DNA of 13,725 nt, from contig JAPYWY010000016.1 in NCBI GenBank assembly GCA_028276125.1, positions 1-13,725 on the forward strand, in the 5' to 3' direction. Shown here piece by piece: positions 1 through 6,093 of the stretch (its first letter is position 1; each line of letters opens with the position of its first letter). Origin of the DNA: Pseudothermotoga sp. (GTDB taxonomy: Bacteria; Thermotogota; Thermotogae; Thermotogales; DSM-5069). The notes beneath the pieces were generated by a model. The model was not told where the DNA came from. It made no database searches and was given only the letters and a program-made list of their open reading frames with translations. A program made the translations under genes and the position numbers.

Positions 1-510
1 TAAGGCTGCATAGACACCAGCGATCTCCTGCGAATAACTCATGATTGGTACGGAGAAGAGCAAGCCCTTGGTGCCCTTGAAAACCACATTGTCCTGGACA
101 AAAATCTTTCCATTCAACGCTTCTTGAAAGAATCTTTCCTTAGACAGGTCCTTCTCAGGCTGAACACCCAAGGCAAAAGTTTTCCCATCAGGGCTCATCA
201 AAATCTGCCCAGTGAAACCAAGTTTTTTGAGGTCTTCAGCGTAGGAGCGCAGACTCATGTCGATCATGTTCACGTCGAAGAACAGAAAGAGGTTCTCCAG
301 GTTTGGAGCTATGCCTTGAAGAGTGATGAGCTTCTCTCTGAACCAGTTGTCCAACTTTACTGCTTCCTTCTCAACTTTCTGAAGCATCTCTCCTTCCGCG
401 TAAGCCAAAAGCCTTCCCCTCATCGCAAGTAGGTTGGTTATGGTGACCGTCGAAACACCCACGATGAGGAAGACCACCACGAGCAAGGCCACTTTGACTT
501 TCAGTGACAT
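1..510 (-). CDS. Membrane sensor protein with dCache-like extracellular domain, probably a methyl-accepting chemotaxis protein (partial, N-terminus)
   Basis: This is an open reading frame of 170 codons read leftward from an ATG at 510 to the window edge with no stop, so the C-terminal part is missing. Residues about 5-28 (VKVALLVVVFLIVGVSTVTI) form one hydrophobic segment after a short basic N-terminus. It is followed by a charged helical stretch (about 30-60) and an extracellular region with the Cache-type pattern: a 'DLSKERFFQEALNGK' segment and a later 'LLFSVPIM...IAGVYAAL' segment. Families with this layout include chemoreceptors, histidine kinases and diguanylate cyclases; the output domain lies outside the window, so chemoreceptor is an inference. 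The start is supported by GAGGGGGTGA just upstream. It lies 12 bases after the comF stop and is probably cotranscribed with it. Confidence 0.75.
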   Translation of the reverse strand, partial: MSLKVKVALLVVVFLIVGVSTVTITNLLAMRGRLLAYAEGEMLQKVEKEAVKLDNWFREKLITLQGIAPNLENLFLFFDVNMIDMSLRSYAEDLKKLGFTGQILMSPDGKTFALGVQPEKDLSKERFFQEALNGKIFVQDNVVFKGTKGLLFSVPIMSYSQEIAGVYAAL

Positions 511-522
511 TCATTCACCCCC

Positions 523-1149
523 TCAAGCTCTTGCAATGCAGTAGGCGATAACCTTTTCTGCACCGGCTTGAAGCAGCAACTTTGAACACTCGTTGATGGT
601 AGCACCTGTGGTGTACACATCGTCGATCAAAGCGACTGCGCCCCTCGGTTTCGCCTTCAGCATGAAGACTCCTCGCACGCTTTCTATTCTCTGCTGTTTC
701 GTCAATCCCCTCTTCGTGGAAGATGCGGCCGATTCTATCAGCGAGACGCATCTCACACCGATGCTTCTTGAAACAACCTTCGCGATCATTCCCATCGTGT
801 CGAAACCTCTCTCTTCCAAAGCCTTGAAACTCGAGGGAACCCAAGTCAGAAGGTCAAATGAAGTTGAGTATCTGTTCATCGTTTCGAAAATGGCTCTCGC
901 CAGGATCCTTCTCAGTCTCCAGTGCCCACCGTTCTTGTAGGCCAGAATCGCCTCTCTGAGCAACGATTCGTATCTGCCGTAGAAGTACACTTCACACCAT
1001 TTGGTCTTTTCCACCAACGGAATTGGTCCACGGAACAACTCGGCCTCGCATTCTTCGCACAAGAGAGAAAACGGTGAAATGGCTTTCCCGCACAAAACAC
1101 AACTGTTCGGGAAGACAACTTTCAGAATTGTCTCGAAATACCTATTCAT
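523..1149 (-). CDS. comF: ComF family phosphoribosyltransferase-like protein
   Basis: The 208-residue protein has the ComF layout. An N-terminal zinc ribbon has Cys17-x2-Cys20 and Cys31-x2-Cys34. A central part carries 'YKNGGHW' and the family motif 'VPSSFKALEERGFDTMG'. A 'KRGLTKQQR' stretch follows, and the C-terminal phosphoribosyltransferase signature is 'VALIDDVYTTGAT' (Asp176-Asp177). ComF proteins are cytoplasmic and linked to DNA uptake in competent bacteria; their substrate is not settled. An upstream in-frame start at 1197 exists, but the ATG at 1149 is preferred: it sits after GGAGG with good spacing and overlaps the stop of the IMP-cyclohydrolase-like gene as ATGA, which suggests coupled translation. 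Neighbouring a nucleotide-related gene fits a phosphoribosyl-related role, but that is inference. Confidence 0.88.
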   Translation of the reverse strand: MNRYFETILKVVFPNSCVLCGKAISPFSLLCEECEAELFRGPIPLVEKTKWCEVYFYGRYESLLREAILAYKNGGHWRLRRILARAIFETMNRYSTSFDLLTWVPSSFKALEERGFDTMGMIAKVVSRSIGVRCVSLIESAASSTKRGLTKQQRIESVRGVFMLKAKPRGAVALIDDVYTTGATINECSKLLLQAGAEKVIAYCIARA

Positions 1150-1760
1150 TCCAACCTCCGTTTCAACTCTGCAGCGTCGATCGCGAACAGATCGCACAGA
1201 GTTTTGAACACACTCTCATCGTATCTCTGGCAAAATAAGAAGGCCTTCGCACACAAAAGTCTACGTTTCTGGAGTTCCACGTCACCGCAGGTGTCTATCG
1301 ATTCAACGACCATATCGTAATCTTCAGGGTCGCACACGGGCACTACATTTTTGTAGTTCTTCGCAGCGGCCCTGAGCATTGCGATCCCGCCGATGTCCAC
1401 GTTTTTCAATATCCGTTCTTCGTCCAGACCATCGCCAAGCTGAAAAGGCCTCGGATTCACGACAACCAGATCGAAGGGCTCAACGTTCAACCCTTCGGGC
1501 AGTTTTAAATTGTCCTCTTCGAACAGGCTCATCAAGATCGCGGCGAAGATCTTTGGATGGATGGATTTGATGTTACCTTCCAGCATCTCAGGAAGGCCCG
1601 TTACTTCGCTGATGTCTTCCACATTTATCCCATGAGAGCGAAGATGCTCTGCCGTACCTGAAGTCGCGAAGATCTTTACACCTCTTTCACTCAGAGCCTT
1701 CGCGAACCGAGCGACGTTCGTCTTGTCCCAAACACTGATCAACGCCCTTTTGATGTTCAC
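1146..1760 (-). CDS. Stand-alone IMP cyclohydrolase-like (PurH N-terminal, MGS-like) domain protein
   Basis: The 204-residue protein aligns by eye with the IMP cyclohydrolase half of PurH: 'RALISVWDKTNVARFAKALSERGV', 'SGTAEHL', 'SEVTGLPEMLEGNIKSIHPKI', 'VDIGGIAMLRAAAKN', 'DPEDYD'. The AICAR transformylase half (about 300 residues) is absent; the stop is followed directly by comF. In the bifunctional enzyme the domain closes FAICAR to IMP, the last step of purine synthesis. Lys65, Asp122 and Lys134 match catalytic positions known from vertebrate PurH, but the Arg of 'GRVKTLHP' is Asn63 and the Tyr of 'NLYPF' is Arg104, so activity is uncertain. A GTG start at 1760 is chosen over an ATG at 1817 because GGAGG lies 10 bases upstream of it and the longer version would extend into the uraA terminator. 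It could be a monofunctional cyclohydrolase or a repurposed ligand-binding domain. Confidence 0.82.
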   Translation of the reverse strand: MNIKRALISVWDKTNVARFAKALSERGVKIFATSGTAEHLRSHGINVEDISEVTGLPEMLEGNIKSIHPKIFAAILMSLFEEDNLKLPEGLNVEPFDLVVVNPRPFQLGDGLDEERILKNVDIGGIAMLRAAAKNYKNVVPVCDPEDYDMVVESIDTCGDVELQKRRLLCAKAFLFCQRYDESVFKTLCDLFAIDAAELKRRLE

Positions 1761-1799
1761 TGCCTTATCGCCTCCGAAGATTTCTATTTGAATTCTACA

Positions 1800-1827
1800 A
1801 CAAAAAAGCGGGGTCAAAGCCCCGCTT
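1800..1827 (-). terminator. Rho-independent terminator of uraA
   Basis: On the minus strand, AGCGGGG (complement of 1820-1826) pairs with CCCCGCT (complement of 1807-1813) around a 6-base loop, followed by a run of six T. It lies 17 bases past the uraA stop and ends that transcript before the IMP-cyclohydrolase-like gene. Confidence 0.9.
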
Positions 1828-1843
1828 CATCGAACTCGATGAT

Positions 1844-3055
1844 TCATTCTTTCTTCTCTGGCACGAGCAAGTTCGCGACGATCCCTATGATCGCAGCCAA
1901 ACTGAGACCTTTGAATTCAACGTGTCCTATCTTCAAAGTGGCGCCGCCTATGCCCACCGTGAGGATCAGGGAGGCGACCAGAAGGTTCTTGGGCTTGGAG
2001 AAATCCACCCGAGCGTTGACGAGCGTTCTTATTCCAACGGATGCGATCATTCCGAAGAGTATCAGGCTGATGCCACCTATGACCGGCGTTGGGATCGTGC
2101 GAAGCACGGCTCCAAACTTTGCCAAGAAAGCGACCAACATGGCTAAGAAGGCCGCTCCCCTTAGCACCCTCGGATCGTAAACTCTGGTGAGTGCAAGCAC
2201 GCCCGTGTTCTCACTGTAAGTGGTGTTCGCAGGGCCACCGAGCAAACCGGCGAGGGAGGTGGCCAATCCATCACCGATCAAAGTTCGGTGCAGACCAGGT
2301 TTTTCAAAGAAGTTCTTTCCGACCACAGCCCCGTTGGTTGTGATGTCACCTATATGCTCCATGACCGTCGCTATCGAGACGGGGGCGATCGTGGCGATGG
2401 CCGTCCAGTTGAACTTCGGAAGGATGAAGTGTGGCACGCTCAACCAACTGCTTTGCTGAACGACCGAAACATCCACCAAACCGAGCGGTAAGGACACGGC
2501 ATAGCCCGCCAGAACACCGAAGAGCACGGGAATCATGCTCCAAAAGCCTTTGAGCAAAACGGACGTGAGTATGACCGTCACAACGACCACCGTTGCCACC
2601 AGCCAATTCTGACTCGCCATCTGGATGGCAACCGGGCTCAACGTGAGTCCTATCACAACGATCATCGGTCCGGTGACCAGCGGTGGAAACAATCTTTTGA
2701 CCTTCTCCGTACCAACGAGCCAGACTAAGAGAGCGAAGAGCAGATAGACAAAACCTGCGACGAATATGCCTCCGGTTGCGTAGGCCAGATCACCCAGTTG
2801 CTCTTTCACCATGATGATGGGTGCTATGAAGGCGAAACTCGAGCCGAGAAAGACTGGTACCATACCACCCGTAATCGTATGAAACAACAAGGTTCCTGCG
2901 CCTGCGGTGAAGAGGGCCACGAGTGGATCCAGACCTGTCAAGAGTGGCACGAGCACCGTCGCACCAAACATCGCCACGAAGTGTTGAAGTGAGAGAAGGA
3001 AAAACTTGAGGCCTCGAACCTGCTGGTGGGCCATCGTGAGGGAACTGTCAACCAT
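1844..3055 (-). CDS. uraA: Uracil/xanthine permease, NCS2 family
   Basis: This 403-residue polytopic membrane protein imports a nucleobase (probably uracil) by proton symport across the inner membrane. Family landmarks are clear: 'LQHFVAMFGATVLVPLLTGLDP' near the N-terminus, 'GSSFAFIAPI' (71-80), 'PPLVTGPMIVVIGLTL', 'VMEHIGD' with Glu233, and 'GGPANTTYSENTGV' with Glu282. The two glutamates correspond to the substrate-binding Glu241 and Glu290 of E. coli UraA. The residue four after the first Glu is Asp rather than the His of E. coli. About 12-14 hydrophobic segments are visible, the usual number. The ATG at 3055 is chosen over one at 3118 because AAAGGAGGT lies just upstream and the longer version would cover the promoter. 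It has its own promoter and terminator, so it is probably a single-gene unit. Exact substrate is not proven by sequence. Confidence 0.93.
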   Translation of the reverse strand: MVDSSLTMAHQQVRGLKFFLLSLQHFVAMFGATVLVPLLTGLDPLVALFTAGAGTLLFHTITGGMVPVFLGSSFAFIAPIIMVKEQLGDLAYATGGIFVAGFVYLLFALLVWLVGTEKVKRLFPPLVTGPMIVVIGLTLSPVAIQMASQNWLVATVVVVTVILTSVLLKGFWSMIPVLFGVLAGYAVSLPLGLVDVSVVQQSSWLSVPHFILPKFNWTAIATIAPVSIATVMEHIGDITTNGAVVGKNFFEKPGLHRTLIGDGLATSLAGLLGGPANTTYSENTGVLALTRVYDPRVLRGAAFLAMLVAFLAKFGAVLRTIPTPVIGGISLILFGMIASVGIRTLVNARVDFSKPKNLLVASLILTVGIGGATLKIGHVEFKGLSLAAIIGIVANLLVPEKKE

Positions 3056-3061
3056 GCTCTG

Positions 3062-3102
3062 ACCTCCTTTTTGCCCTCGCTGGGGCAAATTAAAGGACCT
3101 TC
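3062..3102 (-). promoter_or_regulatory. uraA 5' leader hairpin that can hide the ribosome binding site
   Basis: The predicted leader is only about 45 bases. On the minus strand TTTGCCC (3089-3083) pairs with GGGCAAA (3076-3070) around a 6-base loop. Directly next to it the ribosome binding site AAGGAGG begins, and its AAGGA (3069-3065) is complementary to TCCTT (3097-3093) on the 5' side, separated by a 3-base bulge. The whole leader could thus fold into one hairpin that masks half of the ribosome binding site. Regulation by this fold is inferred. No PyrR-binding motif or known riboswitch was recognised. Confidence 0.4.
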
Positions 3103-3108
3103 GTGGAA

Positions 3109-3138
3109 AGTGTATCACTGATGGATCAAAGATGTCAA
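3109..3138 (-). promoter_or_regulatory. uraA promoter (sigma-70 type)
   Basis: On the minus strand a consensus -35 box TTGACA (3138-3133) is followed after 18 bases by TACACT (3114-3109), which is preceded by TGA and so forms an extended -10. Transcription should start near 3102, giving a leader of about 45 bases before the uraA ATG. Confidence 0.75.
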
Positions 3139-3164
3139 GGGTCTTCTGCCTTGTTCACAGTGGC

Positions 3165-3198
3165 AAAACAAAAAGCCCCGTTTCTGGGGCTTTGCTTT
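3165..3198. terminator. Bidirectional Rho-independent terminator
   Basis: AAAGCCCC (3172-3179) pairs with GGGGCTTT (3186-3193) around a 6-base loop. The minus-strand side continues with CTTTTTGTTTT, the plus-strand side with TTTGCTTTT. It lies upstream of the uraA promoter, and no protein gene is evident on either side that needs it. The likeliest user is a minus-strand transcript from 3200-3430. Confidence 0.75.
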
Positions 3199-3430
3199 TC
3201 ATTATCGACTTTTCGTTCTCTCGTTGCGTGCATCATTGAGACGCTGTTCCATCTGCATCTTCAACGAAAATCTCTCTCATCGGGAGCGCTTTTATCCTTT
3301 GAACATCATCTACGAAGAACAAATCGACGAGTTAGACCAACACCAATGTACACAGCCACCGTCTGGACGGTTGAGTTCCTTTTGGAGCGCTCCCATCTTG
3401 ATATATACGAACCTTCAGACTGAAAAAAGC
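3199..3430 (-). ncRNA. Possible structured non-coding RNA region (unidentified)
   Basis: About 330 bases between the terminator and the next gene carry no convincing protein gene. GGGAGCGCT (3282-3290) is an exact inverted match to AGCGCTCCC (3386-3394), enclosing 95 bases. Inside lies a small perfect hairpin, ACCGT-loop-ACGGT (3358-3371). A further complementary pair, AACGAAAA/TTTTCGTT on the minus strand, lies nearer the terminator. On the minus strand a weak TATATA (near 3407-3402) precedes the first arm, and the transcript would end at the terminator at 3165-3198. It does not show the hallmarks of SRP RNA, RNase P, tmRNA or a riboswitch class I recognise. 6S RNA is conceivable but not shown. 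Strand and ends are guesses. Confidence 0.3.
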
Positions 3431-3499
3431 TAACAAGATCGAGACGAAAAGATGAACTAGTCCAAACTTCAGCGAGAGAAATCGGGAAAGATCTATGAC

Positions 3500-3509
3500 T
3501 TGGTACAAT
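3500..3509 (+). promoter_or_regulatory. Candidate promoter (extended -10) of the lipoprotein gene
   Basis: TGGTACAAT (TACAAT at 3504-3509 with an upstream TG) is a good extended -10 element placed 37 bases before the chosen start. The -35 region is poor, which is usual when the -10 is extended. Confidence 0.5.
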
Positions 3510-3545
3510 CAAACTTAGACTTCATCTCTCTGGGAGGTGGCTCTC

Positions 3546-5303
3546 TTGTACAGGCTGGTTCTCTTGTTTTCGTGTTTTGTGTCTCTGCTCGTTGTTTCGT
3601 GCGTTCCTCTGTGTGATGAAACAGGCTCTCTCGTTGTGAAGATCGTTCTCACGAAGGCGATACCGAGCAGTGAGCCAACCTCGGGCACCGTGACTTTGAA
3701 GAAGGGTGCGAGAATTCTTTCTAAAACCTTCAACTTCCCAAGCGAGAACAGCGTGGTCTTTCAATCGATCGAGAGAGGCAACTGGACTGTGTCCGTTGAA
3801 CTGAAAGACGATCAGAGCTACACGATCTACGCTGGAGAAGCACAGGTGGAAGTTCTTGCGGGGAAGCGGAGTACAGTCTCCGTGCCTGTCACTCTGAATT
3901 CAGCCGATTTGATCTTGGAAGTGTCGGTCACTTCGAGTGAGGCGAGTACTGTAGAGTTACGGTTGGAACATCCGCAAGAAGTCATCGTTGAGAGAAGGAA
4001 TCTTGAAGATCGCAAGACAACCTTTCAAATTCATGACCTCGCCAGCGCGGTTTGGCAACTCAACTTGACACTGTACGATCAATACAACAACGAAATGCTC
4101 GTTTGGCCCAGGACTGGGTCGGTCGGGTTGGAACTTCAACCGGGTAGAATCAATACATACTCTATCAGAATAGACCAGTTCGGGGATGCTGAGATCTTGA
4201 TCGAAGTTGAAACAGCACAAACGGTCTCTTCAGCGACTCTGACGAACCTCGACGAAGGTATCCTCATCACTTGGAATCCAGTCGAAAATGCCGCCTTCTA
4301 CGAGATCTACAGGGCTGAAGAAAGTTACTGGGTCAAGATTCACGAGTGTACATCGACTTCGTACCTCGATCGAGACGTCGTCGAGAACGTCGAGTACAGT
4401 TACGTATTCAACGTTGTTAGCAAGAGCGGCAGGCACAGTGGCTTTTCGATGCCATTCACAGTGGTTAGGGACACACAGAGGATCTTCGTTGCCTTATCAA
4501 ATGGGACTGTCGTTCGGTTCAAGGTGGATCAGTCACAGTTCAGATCGGTAGCTTCCAACGTTGTCTCGGGAGCGAACGATGCGAAAATGCTCCGAGCGGT
4601 AGGTAACGATCTGCACCTTTTGACTTCAGGATCTTTGTTACATTTGAACGCGAACGATTTGAGGGTGTTATCTTCTCAAAACGTGTTGCTTTTCACCGGA
4701 GCAAACTCTGCTTTCAACGATGAATATTTCTTTCAGGTGAGTTCCAACCAACTCAGAAGGTACACTCTGTCCAGCTCGGGTGCTTATGAAACCGCACCCA
4801 TAGGTGGGACAGCATTGGACGCCGACCGTTACGTCGTGGTTCTGAACGGTCAAGCTGTGTCTTTGATTGATCCAGTCACGCTACGTGTTCTCAGCACGAA
4901 AACCATTTCAGGTGCTCAGAGAATCTTCACTCGGGGCGAATTCGTCTTCGTGTACGTTCAAGATGGTTCACATCGCCTTGAAGTGTACTCAGTCAGCAAC
5001 AACAACCTCGAATTGGCAAAGACCTACTCCGTCGAAGGAGACGTCAGAAGGCTCGATGCCACGGAACAGTTCTTCTGTTTGGGTGTCTACGGTAAAGGAA
5101 TTTACCTCGGCAGATTGACGGATGCGAGTCTGACGAAGATGAGCTCGAATTTTCCAGTTTCAATTGAGATCGTCGGTAATCTGTTGTACACTTTGTTCAC
5201 AGACAAGTTGGAACTGTACACGGTCGATGTGGCATCTCTTTCGGTGAGTTTGACCGCCATTAGCAATTTCACACAGCAAGCCTTGGCGATGTTCGCCGAC
5301 TGA
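3546..5303 (+). CDS. Secreted lipoprotein with fibronectin-III-like and beta-propeller-like regions
   Basis: The 585-residue protein starts with a short hydrophobic signal ending in a lipobox (Val-Val-Ser-Cys19), so it is probably exported and lipid-anchored. Residues about 25-215 form beta-rich Ig-like segments. Residues about 217-307 look like one fibronectin type III domain ('GILITWNPVENAAFYEIYRAEES', 'SYLDRDVVENVEYSYVFNVVSKSG'). Residues about 310-585 consist of short repeated strands such as 'RIFVALSNGTVVRFKVD', 'DRYVVVLNGQAVSLIDP' and 'FVFVYVQDGSHRLEVYSV', resembling beta-propeller blades. No catalytic motif is seen. A TTG start at 3546 is chosen: GGGAGG lies 8 bases upstream, while the GTG at 3537 overlaps that site. 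The phosphodiesterase gene follows within 21 bases. Role unknown; binding or envelope structure is likely. Confidence 0.8.
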   Translation: MYRLVLLFSCFVSLLVVSCVPLCDETGSLVVKIVLTKAIPSSEPTSGTVTLKKGARILSKTFNFPSENSVVFQSIERGNWTVSVELKDDQSYTIYAGEAQVEVLAGKRSTVSVPVTLNSADLILEVSVTSSEASTVELRLEHPQEVIVERRNLEDRKTTFQIHDLASAVWQLNLTLYDQYNNEMLVWPRTGSVGLELQPGRINTYSIRIDQFGDAEILIEVETAQTVSSATLTNLDEGILITWNPVENAAFYEIYRAEESYWVKIHECTSTSYLDRDVVENVEYSYVFNVVSKSGRHSGFSMPFTVVRDTQRIFVALSNGTVVRFKVDQSQFRSVASNVVSGANDAKMLRAVGNDLHLLTSGSLLHLNANDLRVLSSQNVLLFTGANSAFNDEYFFQVSSNQLRRYTLSSSGAYETAPIGGTALDADRYVVVLNGQAVSLIDPVTLRVLSTKTISGAQRIFTRGEFVFVYVQDGSHRLEVYSVSNNNLELAKTYSVEGDVRRLDATEQFFCLGVYGKGIYLGRLTDASLTKMSSNFPVSIEIVGNLLYTLFTDKLELYTVDVASLSVSLTAISNFTQQALAMFAD

Positions 5304-5323
5304 AACGGTTGGGAGGTGAAACT

Positions 5324-5800
5324 GTGTGGCTGATAATCTCCGACACGCACGACAATCTACAGAAAATCGAGAAATTCGTCGAAGAAGCCGAGCGCAGAAA
5401 AGTGACGCACGTTTTTCACTGTGGTGATGTGGTATCACCGTTCACCTTGGTCAGGTTGCTGAAACTTGAAGCAGAGTTCCATGGTGTGTTTGGCAACAAC
5501 GACGGAGAATGGCTACTGCTGAGTCAAAGGTCTTCCAACCGGCTCGTGAAAGGACCGGTTGAACTCATCGTGAATGGAAAGAAAGTGGCCATGATGCACG
5601 AACCCTTCGCGCTTGAAGCTCTTTTGCAGTCACAGCAGTACGATTTCATCTTCTACGGACACACGCACAAACTCGACGTTAGAAGACAAGGCAAGACCCT
5701 TTTGGTGAATCCAGGAGATGGCAGTGGGTATATAGCAGAAAGAGCGAGTGTCGTTTTTTTGGACCCTGAATCCGGACAGATAGACGTGTATCAAATATGA
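5324..5800 (+). CDS. YfcE/MJ0936-family metallophosphoesterase
   Basis: The 158-residue cytoplasmic enzyme shows every metal-binding motif of the small calcineurin-like phosphoesterases: 'ISDTHDN' (Asp and His near the N-terminus), 'HCGDVV', 'GVFGNNDGE', 'AMMHEP' and 'YGHTHK'. The size is typical of the family. Family members use two divalent metals, commonly manganese or nickel, and hydrolyse phosphodiesters; the natural substrate is usually unknown. The GTG at 5324 is chosen because GGGAGGTGA lies just upstream and the protein then begins 'MWLIISDTHDN', as in homologues; a TTG at 5309 lies before that site. It probably shares a transcript with the lipoprotein gene, and its stop overlaps the next small gene. 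Confidence 0.92.
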   Translation: MWLIISDTHDNLQKIEKFVEEAERRKVTHVFHCGDVVSPFTLVRLLKLEAEFHGVFGNNDGEWLLLSQRSSNRLVKGPVELIVNGKKVAMMHEPFALEALLQSQQYDFIFYGHTHKLDVRRQGKTLLVNPGDGSGYIAERASVVFLDPESGQIDVYQI

Positions 5801-5955
5801 AGAAAAAATGTAGAAACTGTAAACTACAGGATCACGCAGTCCGTGATAGTCTGTGGAACGTGCTCTCTGAACGGTCTCCAAAAGAACTCCATAAGTTATC
5901 GATCCCATTATTGTACAATTACCCACAGGGTGACTCATGTTTCTTGTCTCGATGA
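5797..5955 (+). CDS. Small cysteine-containing protein (52 residues), unknown function
   Basis: An ATG overlaps the phosphodiesterase stop as ATGA, a common coupling arrangement here, and the frame stays open for 52 residues. The peptide begins 'MKKKCRNCKLQD' with Cys5-x2-Cys8 and ends 'YPQGDSCFLSR' with Cys48. Paired cysteines early and one late could bind a metal ion, but a complete four-ligand site is not evident (His13, His31 are possible partners). Composition is basic and soluble with no membrane segment. I do not recognise the family. Support rests on the overlapping start and the position inside a transcription unit that ends at the terminator 62 bases downstream. It could be a chance frame. 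Confidence 0.5.
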   Translation: MKKKCRNCKLQDHAVRDSLWNVLSERSPKELHKLSIPLLYNYPQGDSCFLSR

Positions 5956-6016
5956 AAGAGAAAGCTTTTTCGTCTTGATATGTGTTAAAGTACGAAATTT
6001 AGATTTTTTCTTTCTA

Positions 6017-6043
6017 AAAGGGCCGTTTTGACGGCCCTTTCGT
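6017..6043 (+). terminator. Strong Rho-independent terminator before the fab operon
   Basis: A perfect 10-base stem, AAAGGGCCGT (6017-6026) with ACGGCCCTTT (6031-6040), surrounds a TTTG loop. A preceding T-rich stretch (6004-6012) and A-run (6016-6019) may let it work weakly in reverse. It closes the lipoprotein-phosphodiesterase-small protein unit. The stretch 5956-6016 before it holds nothing I can support. Confidence 0.85.
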
Positions 6044-6057
6044 TCACTTCATATAAT
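6028..6057 (+). promoter_or_regulatory. Promoter of the fabF-fabZ-fabK-fabD operon
   Basis: TTGACG (6028-6033) and TATAAT (6052-6057) are separated by 18 bases, close to the sigma-70 consensus. The -35 box is built from the loop and the 3' arm of the terminator hairpin. Transcription should start near 6064, leaving a leader of about 30 bases. No FapR-type operator was recognised. Confidence 0.8.
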
Positions 6058-6093
6058 CCACGTAGACTCGTTCGAGCTTGAGGGAGTGGTCGC

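Noticed and set aside
1780..1822. Promoter for the IMP-cyclohydrolase-like gene (TTGACC with TAGAAT on the minus strand)
   Set aside because: The spacing is only 14 bases and the -35 lies within the uraA terminator, so it was not listed; read-through or an unseen promoter may drive this operon.
3224..3433. 69-residue plus-strand frame in the 3200-3530 gap (and a 106-residue one overlapping it)
   Set aside because: No ribosome binding site at the TTG start, no recognisable motif, and the stretch contains inverted repeats better explained as non-coding.
3306..3512. 68-residue minus-strand frame in the same gap
   Set aside because: No ribosome binding site or family resemblance; it ends about 110 bases short of the terminator.
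5914..5922. TTGTACAAT resembling a -10 element inside the small protein gene
   Set aside because: No -35 box, no TG extension in the right place, and a terminator follows before any further gene.
5630..5938. 102-residue minus-strand frame opposite the phosphodiesterase end
   Set aside because: Largely a mirror of the phosphodiesterase coding sequence; no ribosome binding site or motif.
5843..6031. 62-residue plus-strand frame running into the terminator
   Set aside because: It overlaps the better-supported 52-residue frame, and its C-terminus is encoded by the T-rich tract and terminator arm.
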